Source: Xanthomonas dyei (GTDB taxonomy: Bacteria; Pseudomonadota; Gammaproteobacteria; Xanthomonadales; Xanthomonadaceae). From it: a DNA stretch of 64,000 nucleotides. The stretch covers positions 124,001 to 188,000 of the forward strand of contig NZ_MDEE01000002.1 in assembly GCF_002939865.1 (NCBI RefSeq). The letters are read 5' to 3'. Position numbers and translations under genes: made by a program. A model generated the notes under the pieces. It was given only the letters and a program-made list of their open reading frames with translations, searched no databases and was not told where the DNA came from. This document shows positions 47,536 through 57,102 of the stretch, one piece after another; the stretch's first letter is position 1, and every line of letters begins with the position of its first letter.

Positions 47536-48825
47536 TTACTGGTCGCGCTCCCGGGCGATCGCACGCCAGCCGATATCGCTGCGCTGGAAGGCGTTGGGCC
47601 AGTGGATCGGCTGCAGGCCGGCGTAGGCGGTGCGCTGTGCGTCCTGCACGCTGTCGCCCAATGCGGCAACGCACAGCACGCGGCCACCGGCGCTGATCAC
47701 CTCGCCTGCGGCATTCAATGCGGTGCCGGCATGGAAGACCTTGGCACTGGCCGGTACCTGGTCCAGGCCGGTGATGACCTCGCCGGTGACCGGGGTTTCC
47801 GGATAGGGCTTGGCGGCGATCACCACGCCCAGCGAGGGGCGCGGGTCCCACTGCGCCTGCGCGGTGGCGAGTTCGCCATCGATGGCCGCTTCGAGCAGCT
47901 CCACCAGATCCGACTGCAGCCGCAGCATCACCGGTTGGGTTTCCGGGTCGCCGAAGCGCACGTTGAATTCGATCACCTTAGGCGCGCCGTGCGCGTCGAT
48001 CATCAGCCCGGCATACAAGAATCCGGTAAACGGTACGCCGTCGGCGATCATGCCCTGCACGGTCGGCTCGACCACTTCGCGCATCACCCGCGCATGTACC
48101 TCGGGCGTCACCACGGGGGCTGGAGAGTACGCGCCCATGCCGCCGGTGTTGGGGCCGGTGTCGCCATCGCCGACGCGCTTGTGGTCCTGGCTGGTAGCCA
48201 TCGGCAAGGCGTGGGTGCCATCGACCATGGAGATGAAGCTGGCCTCTTCGCCATCGAGGAATTCTTCGATCACCACGCGCGCGCCGGCATCGCCGAACGC
48301 ATTGCCCGAGAGCATGTCGCGCACCGCGTCTTCGGCCTCGCTCAGCGTCATCGCCACGATCACGCCCTTGCCGGCGGCCAGGCCATCGGCCTTGACCACG
48401 ATGGGCGCGCCTTTCTCGCGCACGTAGGCGAGTGCGGCGTCCACCTCGGTATGCACGGCGTAATACGCGGTGGGAATGCCATGACGGGCCAGGAAATCCT
48501 TGGCGAAGGCCTTGCTGCCTTCCAGCTGCGCGGCCTTGGCGGTGGGCCCGAAGATGCGCAGGCCTGCGGCATGGAAGCGGTCGACCACGCCCAGCACCAA
48601 CGGCACTTCCGGGCCGACCACGGTGAGCGCGACGGCTTCGCGCTGTGCCAGTGCGAGCAGGCCATCGAGGTCGTCGACCTTGATCGCGACATTGCGGCAC
48701 TTGGCCTCGGTGGCGGTGCCGGCATTGCCTGGCGCCACGAGTACCTCGCTCACGCGCGCGGATTGCGCGATCTTCCAGGCCAGGGCGTGTTCGCGGCCGC
48801 CGGAGCCGATGACAAGGATTTTCAA
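47536..48825 (-). CDS. purD: Phosphoribosylamine-glycine ligase (GAR synthetase)
   Basis: The protein has 429 aa. ATP-grasp enzyme joining glycine to phosphoribosylamine. TTG start at 48825 (MKILVIGSGGREHALAWKI). ATP-grasp loops: PIVVKADGLAAGKGVIVA, GARVVIEEFLDGEEASF, ALPMATSQDHKRVGDGD, GPNTGGMGAYSPAP, VIEFNVRFGDPETQ. It is the last of purH-lipoprotein-purD. Its final 20 codons are the part duplicated at 45521, so this 3' end may have been brought in with the cassette. Confidence 0.95.
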   Translation of the reverse strand: MKILVIGSGGREHALAWKIAQSARVSEVLVAPGNAGTATEAKCRNVAIKVDDLDGLLALAQREAVALTVVGPEVPLVLGVVDRFHAAGLRIFGPTAKAAQLEGSKAFAKDFLARHGIPTAYYAVHTEVDAALAYVREKGAPIVVKADGLAAGKGVIVAMTLSEAEDAVRDMLSGNAFGDAGARVVIEEFLDGEEASFISMVDGTHALPMATSQDHKRVGDGDTGPNTGGMGAYSPAPVVTPEVHARVMREVVEPTVQGMIADGVPFTGFLYAGLMIDAHGAPKVIEFNVRFGDPETQPVMLRLQSDLVELLEAAIDGELATAQAQWDPRPSLGVVIAAKPYPETPVTGEVITGLDQVPASAKVFHAGTALNAAGEVISAGGRVLCVAALGDSVQDAQRTAYAGLQPIHWPNAFQRSDIGWRAIARERDQ

Positions 48826-48859
48826 GAGAGCTGCTCGCTAGGACGGAGGAAAGGGCGCG

Positions 48860-49708
48860 CTACTTGCAGCCTTCGCGCTGCAGAGCGTTGGGGAAGGGGT
48901 AGGTCCAGGTCTTGGGGTCGAGTGCGAACACATGCGTGGTGTCCAGCGTCTGCCCGCAATCGCTGCCGTGTTCGTGGATGCGTAGCGGCCAGATGCGTGC
49001 CTGTGCGTTGCTGCTGTCCACGTCCAGGGTGAAGTCCACATCGAACGCTTCGGCCATGCATTGCGCCTGGGTTTGATCCGGCTCGCGGGCCTGGTCGTTG
49101 CAGTCCAGCCCGCCGCTGTTGTCGATATGCGCGCGCAGCGAACCGGCGCCGACCAGCCCCTTGGGGCCGGGCACGACCAGATCCTGCGATTCCAGCATCA
49201 GGCCCTGGCCCATCCAGAAGCTGTGCACGATGAAACCGTAAAAATCGCTGCCCAGCCGCAGCACGTCCACGCTGCCGGGATTGCCATCGCTGCCAAAGGT
49301 GTCGGACAGTTTTTCGGCCACCACCTTGAACGTGTCGCCGTCGCTGCGCAGCACGAAAAAGTCGATCAGCCCGGGATTGCCGTGGCCGCCATCGCTGAGG
49401 CTGTGACACACCGCGAGCAGCTGCTGCACCTGCTCGCCGACTACCACCGGCTGCTCGGCGCAGACCTGGCTGTCGGCCTTGAAGCCATCGGCCTCGCCGC
49501 TCCATTGCGCGGCCAGACCGGCCTTGGCGCCATAGCGCGTGCGCAAAAAACCGTCCAGGCGCTCGGTGCGGCTCAGTTGCGTGGTGGCGGCCGCAGCAGG
49601 GGTGGGCGCTGCGGCGGCGGGCGCCGCTGCAGGCGCGGGATCCTGCTTGCATCCACCGAGCAAGCCGCCAGCAGCCAGCACGGCGGCGAGGGAGCGCAAT
49701 CGGTACAT
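48860..49708 (-). CDS. Lipoprotein of unknown function between purH and purD
   Basis: The protein has 282 aa. Lipobox LLGGC (Cys20), then an Ala/Pro linker to about 45, then a single folded domain with six or more Cys. It includes SDGGHGNPGLIDFFVLRSDGD and GSDGNPGSVDVLRLG, two copies of a similar GNPG-beta pattern, suggesting internal duplication. No family is recognised. Spacing is 22 bases after purH and 34 before purD, so it is co-transcribed with the purine genes without obvious functional link. Confidence 0.75.
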   Translation of the reverse strand: MYRLRSLAAVLAAGGLLGGCKQDPAPAAAPAAAAPTPAAAATTQLSRTERLDGFLRTRYGAKAGLAAQWSGEADGFKADSQVCAEQPVVVGEQVQQLLAVCHSLSDGGHGNPGLIDFFVLRSDGDTFKVVAEKLSDTFGSDGNPGSVDVLRLGSDFYGFIVHSFWMGQGLMLESQDLVVPGPKGLVGAGSLRAHIDNSGGLDCNDQAREPDQTQAQCMAEAFDVDFTLDVDSSNAQARIWPLRIHEHGSDCGQTLDTTHVFALDPKTWTYPFPNALQREGCK

Positions 49709-49730
49709 GGACCTGTCCTTGTCGTTCGGC

Positions 49731-51314
49731 TCAGTGACGGAAATGGCGTACGCCGGTGAACACCATCGCGATGCCGTGTTCGTCGGCGGCGGCGATCACT
49801 TCGCCATCGCGCATCGAACCGCCCGGCTGGATCACTGCCTTGATGCCGGCAGCAGCAGCGGCGTCGATGCCGTCGCGGAACGGGAAGAACGCATCCGATG
49901 CCATCACCGAGCCGGCCACTTCCAGCTTGGCTTCTTCGGCCTTGAGCGCGGCGATCTTGGCGCTGACCACGCGGCTCATCTGCCCGGCGCCCACACCAAT
50001 GGTGCGGCTGTCCTTGGCGTAGACAATCGCGTTGGATTTGACGTACTTGGCCACGCGCCAGGCGAACAGCAGATCGCCCAGTTCCGCATCGCTGGGCGCG
50101 CGCTGGGTGACCACGCTCAATTCGCCAAGCGACATGCCGCGGTTGTCGGCCGACTGCATCAGCAGGCCAGAGCCAATCCGCTTGGTGTCGTAGTTGTTGA
50201 GGCCGGCGCCGTGCGGAATCTTGAGCACGCGCACATTGGCCTTTTTGGTAGCGTATTCGAGCGCGCCGGCCTCGTAGTCGGGGGCGATCAGCACCTCGAC
50301 GAACTGGCGATCCAAAATGGCCTTGGCGGTCGCCGCATCCAGGGTCTTGTTGAAGGCCAGGATGCCGCCGAACGCGCTGGTCGGGTCGGTGGCGTAGGCC
50401 AGCTCATAGGCATCGCCGCAGGCCACGCCCACGGCTACGCCGCAGGGGTTGGCGTGCTTGACGATCACGCAGGCCGGCGCATCGAACTGACGCACGCATT
50501 CCCACGCCGCATCGGCATCGGCCAGGTTGTTGTAGCTCAGCTCCTTGCCCTGCAACTGCTGGAAGGTGGCCAAGGTGCCCGGCACCGGATACAGGTCGCG
50601 GTAGAACGCGCCGGATTGGTGCGGGTTCTCACCGTAGCGCAGGTCCATGACCTTGATGAAGTTGGAATTGATCTGCGCCGGGAACGGGCTGCGCGTGGGG
50701 ATGTTTTCCGCACTGTCGGCCACTGCCGAGAGATAGTTGCTGATCGCCGCGTCGTATTGCGCCACGCGGTTGAACGCAGCCACCGACAGCGCAAAGCGCT
50801 TGGCGGCCGACAGCTGGCCATCGTTGGCTTCCAGCTCGGCAAGCAGGTCGGCGTATTGCGCCGGGTCGGTGGCCACCGCCACGCGGGCGAAGTTCTTGGC
50901 TGCGCTGCGCAGCATCGCTGGCCCGCCGATGTCGATGTTTTCCACCGCGTCGGCCAGCGTGCAATCGGCCTTGGCGGTGACCGACTCGAACGGATACAGG
51001 TTGAGCACCAGCAGATCGATCGGCGCGATGCCGTGTTCGGCCATCACCGCTTCGTCGATGCCGGCGCGGCCGAGCAGGCCGCCGTGCACCAGCGGGTGCA
51101 GGGTCTTGACGCGGCCGTCCATCATTTCCGGGAAACCGGTCAGGTCGGCAACGTCCTTGACGGGCAGGCCGGCGTCGCGGATCGCCTTGGCGGTGCCGCC
51201 GGTGGACAGCAGCTCGACCTTGCGCGCCACCAGCGCGCGGGCCAGGTCGATCAGGCCGGTCTTGTCGGAAACGGAGAGCAGGGCCCGGCGCACGGGCAGG
51301 AAATCGGAGGCCAT
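49731..51314 (-). CDS. purH: Bifunctional AICAR transformylase / IMP cyclohydrolase
   Basis: The protein has 527 aa. N-terminal IMP cyclohydrolase (about 1-200): [53 protein letters not shown]-terminal AICAR transformylase: [35 protein letters not shown], and [18 protein letters not shown] near the end. It completes the last two steps to IMP. It is the first gene of the purH-lipoprotein-purD unit; the divergent lipid operon starts 58 bases upstream. Confidence 0.96.
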   Translation of the reverse strand: MASDFLPVRRALLSVSDKTGLIDLARALVARKVELLSTGGTAKAIRDAGLPVKDVADLTGFPEMMDGRVKTLHPLVHGGLLGRAGIDEAVMAEHGIAPIDLLVLNLYPFESVTAKADCTLADAVENIDIGGPAMLRSAAKNFARVAVATDPAQYADLLAELEANDGQLSAAKRFALSVAAFNRVAQYDAAISNYLSAVADSAENIPTRSPFPAQINSNFIKVMDLRYGENPHQSGAFYRDLYPVPGTLATFQQLQGKELSYNNLADADAAWECVRQFDAPACVIVKHANPCGVAVGVACGDAYELAYATDPTSAFGGILAFNKTLDAATAKAILDRQFVEVLIAPDYEAGALEYATKKANVRVLKIPHGAGLNNYDTKRIGSGLLMQSADNRGMSLGELSVVTQRAPSDAELGDLLFAWRVAKYVKSNAIVYAKDSRTIGVGAGQMSRVVSAKIAALKAEEAKLEVAGSVMASDAFFPFRDGIDAAAAAGIKAVIQPGGSMRDGEVIAAADEHGIAMVFTGVRHFRH

Positions 51315-51371
51315 GAGTGAGGGAACAGTCGTTGCGGGGCAGCCGATATTGTAGGCTGCGCCAGCGCTCGA

Positions 51372-52004
51372 ATGGACTCAACCACTGGTATGGCCTCGAT
51401 CTATGCTCTGAAAGGACGCTTCCAGGACCTGCTGCGGCCCATGGTCGGCGCGCTGTACCGCGGCGGCATCAGCGCCAACCAGGTGACGCTCATCGCCGCA
51501 GCGGTGTCGGTGATGGTGGCCGCGGTGGTCTACCGCGCCGGCGCCAGCTGGCCGCTGCTGTATCTGTTGCTGCCGCTGTGGATGCTGCTGCGCATGGCGC
51601 TCAATGCAGTGGATGGCATGTTGGCGCGCGAGTTCGGCCAGCAGTCGCGCCTGGGCGCCTACCTCAACGAGCTGTGCGATGTGGTGGCCGATGCGGCGCT
51701 GTACTTGAGTCTGCTCGGCGTGCCCGGCGTGGGCGCGCACTGGCTATGGATCTTTGCGCTGCTGGCGGCGCTGACCGAATACACCGGCGTGCTCGGGCTG
51801 ATGGTCGGTGCCAGTCGCCGTTACGACGGGCCGATGGGCAAGAGCGACCGCGCCTTCGTGATCGGCGTGGTGGGGGTCGGCCTGGCCTGCGGGCTGCTGG
51901 GCGCGCGCGGCGTCTCCTGGGTCGCCATTGCCTTGAGTCTTGCCTGCAGTGCCACGGTGTGGCGGCGGGTGCGCGCCGGGCTGGCCGAGGCAGCGGCGCG
52001 CTAA
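51372..52004 (+). CDS. CDP-alcohol phosphatidyltransferase family protein (first of the lipid operon)
   Basis: The protein has 210 aa, six helices. The full catalytic signature is seen: [20 protein letters not shown] followed by LCDVVAD, i.e. DG-x2-AR-x8-G-x3-D-x3-D intact. These enzymes exchange CMP of a CDP-lipid for an alcohol such as glycerol phosphate, serine or inositol. The acceptor cannot be read here. An ATG at 51390 gives a shorter form. It heads an eight-gene run ending at 59346; the next gene follows after 85 bases. Confidence 0.88.
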   Translation: MDSTTGMASIYALKGRFQDLLRPMVGALYRGGISANQVTLIAAAVSVMVAAVVYRAGASWPLLYLLLPLWMLLRMALNAVDGMLAREFGQQSRLGAYLNELCDVVADAALYLSLLGVPGVGAHWLWIFALLAALTEYTGVLGLMVGASRRYDGPMGKSDRAFVIGVVGVGLACGLLGARGVSWVAIALSLACSATVWRRVRAGLAEAAAR

Positions 52005-52089
52005 CCGACATCGCGACGCGCCGTGCGCTGCCGCGTCTCATTGGCGCTGCACGGCTTTCACTCTTTCTCACTGATTTCAGGATGATCCG

Positions 52090-53844
52090 ATGCGTGATGT
52101 CGTAGAGCGCGAATTCGCCAGTTTCGATGGTGCGCAGCTGTTTTATCGGCACTGGCCGGCGCAGCTGGCAGGCGCTGCACCCAAGGCGGTGGTGCTGCTG
52201 CATCGCGGGCATGAGCACTCCGGCCGGGTGATGCATCTGGCCGAAGAATTGAATCTGCCCGATGCGCAGTTCTTTGCCTGGGACGCGCGCGGCAATGGCC
52301 GCTCGCCGGGCGTGCGCGGCGATGCACCGGGCTTCGATGCACTGGTGCGCGATCTGGACAGCTTCATCGCGCATCTGGGCACCACGCACGGCATCGCGGT
52401 GCAGGACATCGCGGTGATCGCGCAGAGCGTGGGCGCGGTGGTCGCGGCCACTTGGGTGCACGATTACGCCCCGCCGCTGCGCGCGTTGGTGCTGGCCTCG
52501 CCGGCGTTCAAGGTCAAGTTGTACGTGCCGTTCGCACGGGCCGGGCTGGCGCTGATGCATGCGTTGCGCGGCAATTTCTTCGTCAACAGCTACGTCAAGC
52601 CGCAGTGGCTCACCCACGATGCGCAACGCGTGGAAAGCTACCGCACCGACCCGCTGATCACCCGTCCGATCTCGGTGCGCGTGCTGCTGGGTCTGTATGC
52701 AGCGGCCGACCGTGTGGTGGCCGATGCGCAGGCGATCACCGTGCCGACGCAACTGCTGGTGTCCGGCTCGGACTTTGTGGTGCATCGCGGCCCGCAGGAT
52801 CGGTTTTACGAGAACCTGCGCTCGCCGATCAAGCAGCGGCATTGGCTGCCCGGTTTCTTCCACGACACCCTGGGCGAGCGCGACCGCGCGCTGGCCATCG
52901 CGCCCATTCGCAGCTTTATCGAAGCGCGTTTCGCACAGCCGCCAGTGCGTGCGGACTTGCGCGATGCGCATCGCGCCGGACCCAGCTTCGAAGAAGCCGA
53001 ACGGCTGGCCTGGCCGCCGCAACGCAACAGCCTGCAGGACCTGCGCTGGCGCGGCGTGCGTGCCGGGTTGCGTCTGGGCGGCACGTTGTCCGAGGGCATT
53101 GCCTTGGGCCTGCAGACCGGCTTCGATTCCGGTAGCACGCTGGATTACATCTACCGTAACCAGGCGCGTGGACGTGGCCCGCTGGGGCGCATGATCGACC
53201 GCAATTATCTCGATGCGATCGGCTGGCGTGGCATCCGCATCCGTGGCGCGCATCTGGGCGAACTGCTGCGCGATGCGGCAGGCCGCTTGCGCCAGGCCGG
53301 CCAGCCGGTGCGCGTGCTCGATGTTGCTGCGGGGCACGGCCGTTACGTGCTGGAAGCACTGGGAAGCGGTACGCAACGTGCCGATGCCATCGTGCTGCGC
53401 GATTTCAGCCCGCTCAACGTCACCCAGGGCGGTGCGCTGATTGGCACGCTCGGCGCCGGCGACATTGCCCGCTTCGAACAAGGCGATGCGTTCGACCCGG
53501 CCGCCTTGGCCGCAGTGCAGCCGGCGCCCACCCTGGCGGTGGTGTCGGGGTTGTACGAACTGTTTGCCGACAACGACCAGGTGGCGCGCTCGCTGGCCGG
53601 CCTGGCCGCCGCGGTGCAGCCAGGCGGCTATCTGCTCTACACCGGCCAGCCGTGGCATCCGCAGCTGGAATTCATCGCGCGCGCGCTCACCAGTCACCGC
53701 GATGGCGTGGCCTGGGTGATGCGCCGCCGCAGCCAGCAGGAGATGGATGCGCTGGTGGAGGCGGCAGGCTTTTGCAAGGTGGCGCAGCGGATCGATGCAT
53801 TCGGCATCTTCACCGTGTCGATGGCGCAGCGGATCGACGCATGA
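52090..53844 (+). CDS. Fused alpha/beta hydrolase (lysophospholipase-like) and SAM methyltransferase
   Basis: The protein has 584 aa. Residues 1-290: alpha/beta hydrolase of the monoglyceride/lysophospholipase type, with VVLLHRGHEHSGR (oxyanion region), WDARGNGRSPG, and nucleophile AQSVGAV (Ser in S-V-G), then GSDFVV and FHDTLGE for the acid and His. Residues 330-584: class I methyltransferase, with LDVAAGHGRYVLEAL as motif I and QGGALIG. The double domain suggests action on one lipid substrate: hydrolysis, then methylation. That is inference. The stop overlaps the next start (ATGA). Confidence 0.88.
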   Translation: MRDVVEREFASFDGAQLFYRHWPAQLAGAAPKAVVLLHRGHEHSGRVMHLAEELNLPDAQFFAWDARGNGRSPGVRGDAPGFDALVRDLDSFIAHLGTTHGIAVQDIAVIAQSVGAVVAATWVHDYAPPLRALVLASPAFKVKLYVPFARAGLALMHALRGNFFVNSYVKPQWLTHDAQRVESYRTDPLITRPISVRVLLGLYAAADRVVADAQAITVPTQLLVSGSDFVVHRGPQDRFYENLRSPIKQRHWLPGFFHDTLGERDRALAIAPIRSFIEARFAQPPVRADLRDAHRAGPSFEEAERLAWPPQRNSLQDLRWRGVRAGLRLGGTLSEGIALGLQTGFDSGSTLDYIYRNQARGRGPLGRMIDRNYLDAIGWRGIRIRGAHLGELLRDAAGRLRQAGQPVRVLDVAAGHGRYVLEALGSGTQRADAIVLRDFSPLNVTQGGALIGTLGAGDIARFEQGDAFDPAALAAVQPAPTLAVVSGLYELFADNDQVARSLAGLAAAVQPGGYLLYTGQPWHPQLEFIARALTSHRDGVAWVMRRRSQQEMDALVEAAGFCKVAQRIDAFGIFTVSMAQRIDA

Positions 53845-55178
53845 CGCACGGCGCACGCCCGAGCGGTCGTGCCGCGCTGTGGTTGGCGCTCCTGGGGCCG
53901 TTTTTCTTCCTCAGTTATGGCCTGACCAATACGCTGGCCGGGCGTGCGGTACAGGTGCCGTCGGTGGTGTTCGGCTGGGAACACGGCATGCCGTTCTGGC
54001 CGTGGACCATCGTGCCGTACTGGACGATCGATCTGTTCTACGCCGCCTCGTTCTTCGTCTGCCGGACCCGCCGCGAACTGGATACGCATGCGCTGCGTTT
54101 GCTCAGCGCGCAAGTGCTGTGCGTGGCCTGTTTTGTGCTGTGGCCGTTGCGGTACAGCTTCGTGCGCCCGGACACGGACGGTGTGTTCGGCTGGTTGTTC
54201 GCCGTGCTGCTGGGCTTCGACAAGCCGTTCAACCAGGCGCCGTCGCTGCACATCGTGTTGCTGGTGGTGCTGTGGGTGCGCTATGCGCAGCATCTGTCCG
54301 GTGTGTGGCGCTGGCTGTTGCACGGTTGGTTCGGCTTGATCGGCGTGTCGGTGCTGACCACGTATCAACACCATTTTCTGGATATCCCCACCGGCCTTGC
54401 CGCGGGCTGGCTGTGCGTGTGGCTGTGGCCGGAGCGGATCGCCGCACCGTTCGCGCAGGCGCACCTGGCGCGCGATCCGCGGCGTTGGCGTTTGGCCGCG
54501 TTGTATCTGGTCGGTGCAGTCGCCAGCGCCGTGGCGGCGTTGTACATCGGCGGCGTCGGGTTGTGGATGCTGTGGGTGAGCCTGTCGCTGGGCCTGGTCG
54601 CGCTGAACTATGCAGTGCTTGGCGCGCTCGGCTTCCAGAAACGCGCCGATGGTGGTTTGAGCCTGGCCGCGCGCTGGTTGTATGCACCGTATCTGCTGGC
54701 GGCCTGGTGCAACTCGCGGGGATGGACCCGCCGCGACCCGCTGCCGCGTGTGGTCTGCGATGGCGTGTGGCTGGGCCGCATTCCGCTGCCCGGCCAGCGC
54801 GCTGCGTTCGCCGCAGTGGTGGACGTCAGTGCGGAGGTATCCTTGTACGCAGCGCGTGCGCACGATCGCACGCTGCCGATGCTGGATCTGGTGGCGCCCA
54901 CGCCCGCACAGCTACGCGCCGCCGCCGACGTAATCGAATCCGCGCGCGTGCATGGCCCGCTGCTGGTGTGCTGCGCACTGGGCTACTCGCGCAGCGCCGC
55001 CAGCGTTGCGACCTGGTTGGTGCGCAGTGGCCGCAGTAACGATGTGGACGCGGCCATCGCGCAACTGCGTACCGCCCGCGCGTCGATCGTGCTGGGCGCA
55101 CCGCATCGCGCTGCCATCGTGGCGGCGTGCACGGGTCAGCTAGAGCACGACGGCGTGGCCGTGCGGAGCCTCCAATGA
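53841..55178 (+). CDS. Fused PAP2-type membrane phosphatase and dual-specificity phosphatase
   Basis: The protein has 445 aa. N-terminal part (about 1-300): eight or more helices with PAP2-like motifs PSLHIVLL (about 135) and TTYQHHFLDIPTG (about 172). C-terminal part (about 320-445): a cysteine phosphatase with CCALGYSRSAAS, i.e. C-x5-R. Both halves could remove phosphate from a lipid such as phosphatidylglycerol phosphate or an inositol lipid, in two compartments. It overlaps the gene before by ATGA and the gene after likewise. Confidence 0.88.
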   Translation: MTHGARPSGRAALWLALLGPFFFLSYGLTNTLAGRAVQVPSVVFGWEHGMPFWPWTIVPYWTIDLFYAASFFVCRTRRELDTHALRLLSAQVLCVACFVLWPLRYSFVRPDTDGVFGWLFAVLLGFDKPFNQAPSLHIVLLVVLWVRYAQHLSGVWRWLLHGWFGLIGVSVLTTYQHHFLDIPTGLAAGWLCVWLWPERIAAPFAQAHLARDPRRWRLAALYLVGAVASAVAALYIGGVGLWMLWVSLSLGLVALNYAVLGALGFQKRADGGLSLAARWLYAPYLLAAWCNSRGWTRRDPLPRVVCDGVWLGRIPLPGQRAAFAAVVDVSAEVSLYAARAHDRTLPMLDLVAPTPAQLRAAADVIESARVHGPLLVCCALGYSRSAASVATWLVRSGRSNDVDAAIAQLRTARASIVLGAPHRAAIVAACTGQLEHDGVAVRSLQ

Positions 55179-55618
55179 ATACCTCTCTGATGACCTTTGC
55201 AGCCATGCGCGCGGTGTTGCGCCAGGGCGCGGCACTGGACCGGTTCTCGTTGCTGCTGCTGGCCGCCGCCATCGCCTTGCTGGGTGTTGCCGAAGCGCCG
55301 CCATCGATACAACTGAGCTTTGCGCTCAGTGCAGCGGCCGGGCTGATGCAACGCTATTGGGCATTGCGCGTCGGCCTGGATGTCGACCTGCTGGAAGGTG
55401 TGATCGCGCAGATCGCGCGCGGCAGCGACGAGACACAGGCTGCGCAACAACTCGACACGGCCCTGCATGCCATCGGCCTGCGCGCGACGCTGCCACCCAC
55501 CCGCGATTGGTCGGCGCGCTGGAGCGGCATGCGCCGCTTGCTGCGCTGGCAACTGGCGAGCGTGGCAGCGCAGTTGCTGTGGATGGTCGCGGCACTGGCA
55601 CTGCGGGTGTTCGGATGA
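55175..55618 (+). CDS. Small membrane protein of the lipid operon
   Basis: The protein has 147 aa. Two helices near 26-58 form a hairpin (FSLLLLAAAIALLGVAEA, IQLSFALSAAAGLMQ), a soluble part of about 60 residues follows, and one helix is at the C-terminus (LASVAAQLLWMVAALALRVFG). No family is recognised. Both neighbours overlap it by 4 bases, which ties it to the operon. Confidence 0.8.
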   Translation: MNTSLMTFAAMRAVLRQGAALDRFSLLLLAAAIALLGVAEAPPSIQLSFALSAAAGLMQRYWALRVGLDVDLLEGVIAQIARGSDETQAAQQLDTALHAIGLRATLPPTRDWSARWSGMRRLLRWQLASVAAQLLWMVAALALRVFG

Positions 55619-57102
55619 GCGACACGCGTGTCTCCGGTCAGCCCGAACCGATGCAGGCCACCGCGGCGCAGCTGGCGCTGTGGCAGCGTTTGCAGGCGTA
55701 CCGCTTCGGCAGCGATGCCGATGCGTTGCCGGCGTTCGTGCGGCGTGTCGCCAAGCAGGCCCACTGCAGCGTGGCGCAGGCGCAGCTGGCGGTGGACGAA
55801 TACCGACGGTTCTGTTTTCTGGCCTGCAGCGACACCCACGATGTCACGCCCAGCCCCTTGGTCGATCAGGTCTGGCACACCCATCTCACCGATACCCGCG
55901 AGTACTGGCAGCAGTTTTGCCCGCAGGTGTTGCAGACCACGCTGCACCATCAGCCCGGACGTGGCGACAGCGACGACGCTGCGCGTTTCCAGACGCAGTA
56001 TCGGCAGACCCTGGAACGGTACCGCACGCACTTCGGCGGGCCGCCGGCGCAGGTCTGGCCTGCGCCACCGCCGCACTCGGCGCCGAGTGAAGCCACGCCA
56101 GCGCAGCACCACGATGCCGAAGCCAGCTTGCGCGCCCTGCGCGGCGAGCCGATGCGCGCGCGGCGCGGTGCCGGCCTCGGCACGCTGCTGGTCTGGGCGG
56201 TGGCGACACTGGTGATTGGCGTGGTTGCCGGCAACGGGGAGGCCGCCTCGCCGCTGCACTGGCGCGGCAGCAGTTTTCTGGCGGTGTTTGCGGTGGGCAT
56301 CGGCCTGGCCTGGTCGGCTTCGGCGTGGTTGCGTCGCCAGTTGCGCAGCATCGGACGCGCCTCGCCGGTGCACGCGGTCGATACGATGGAACTGGCCTGC
56401 CTGAGCGGTGGTGCCGGGCGTGTGGCCGATCTGCTGTTTGCCCGCTTGCTGGCCTACGATGCGGTGCATCTGCAGCGCGATGAAGATGCGCAGGCGCGCA
56501 AGTGGCTGCATTGCGACCCCACCGTTGCAGTGCCGGCGGCGCTGCAACCGGCACTGCAGTGCGTGCGCGATGGAGAGGATCCGGTGCTGGCATGGCAGAC
56601 GCTACGCACGCTGGCCGCACCGGTGCAGCAGCGGCTGATCGACAAGGGCTTGCTGCTGGATCGGCGTATGGCGCTGCTGGTGCGCGGGATAAGCGCCGTG
56701 CCGGTGGCCGCACTGTGGACCCTGGGCGCGTGCAAGCTGGTGATCGGGCTGCAAGGGGGGTATCCGGTGGGCTATCTGCTGGCGTTGATGGTGCTGGTCA
56801 GCATGGTGCTGCTGGGGTTTTTACTGGTGCCGGTGCGCCGCAGCGGGGCCGGCGACGCTCGCCTGCGCGAGCGCAGGTCGAAAGTCCGGCCCGATGCGGC
56901 GCGCACTGGCAACGACCCCGGCGAAGCGGTGGCGTTGTACGGCACCGTCGCCTTGGTGGGCACGCCCTGGGTGAGCTACCACACGCTGCGCGCGCCAACG
57001 ACCAGCACCACCGACAGCAGCGGCAGCAGTTGCGGCGGTGGCGGCGATAGTGGGGGAGACGGTGGCGGTGGATGTGGTGGTTGCGGTGGAGGAGGCGACT
57101 GA
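55615..57102 (+). CDS. Glycine-rich membrane protein (GRDP/TIGR04222-like)
   Basis: The protein has 495 aa. N-terminal part (about 40-140) has the plant-like GRDP pattern LAVDEYRRFCFLACSD and PLVDQVWHTHLTDTREYWQQFC. Then come several helices (about 188-243 and 360-410), a TIGR04222-type insert with GGAGRVADLLFARLLAYDAV, and a C-terminal tail of about 20 residues of mostly Gly with Cys (SCGGGGDSGGDGGGGCGGCG). Function unknown. The tail is low-complexity and may be surface-exposed. Coupled to the next gene (TGATG). Confidence 0.82.
   Translation: MSDTRVSGQPEPMQATAAQLALWQRLQAYRFGSDADALPAFVRRVAKQAHCSVAQAQLAVDEYRRFCFLACSDTHDVTPSPLVDQVWHTHLTDTREYWQQFCPQVLQTTLHHQPGRGDSDDAARFQTQYRQTLERYRTHFGGPPAQVWPAPPPHSAPSEATPAQHHDAEASLRALRGEPMRARRGAGLGTLLVWAVATLVIGVVAGNGEAASPLHWRGSSFLAVFAVGIGLAWSASAWLRRQLRSIGRASPVHAVDTMELACLSGGAGRVADLLFARLLAYDAVHLQRDEDAQARKWLHCDPTVAVPAALQPALQCVRDGEDPVLAWQTLRTLAAPVQQRLIDKGLLLDRRMALLVRGISAVPVAALWTLGACKLVIGLQGGYPVGYLLALMVLVSMVLLGFLLVPVRRSGAGDARLRERRSKVRPDAARTGNDPGEAVALYGTVALVGTPWVSYHTLRAPTTSTTDSSGSSCGGGGDSGGDGGGGCGGCGGGGD

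Noticed and set aside
51664-53856. A 730-codon minus-strand frame opposite the lipid operon
   Set aside because: It is a shadow of the hydrolase-methyltransferase gene and its neighbours, with no domain and His/Arg/Gln-rich composition.
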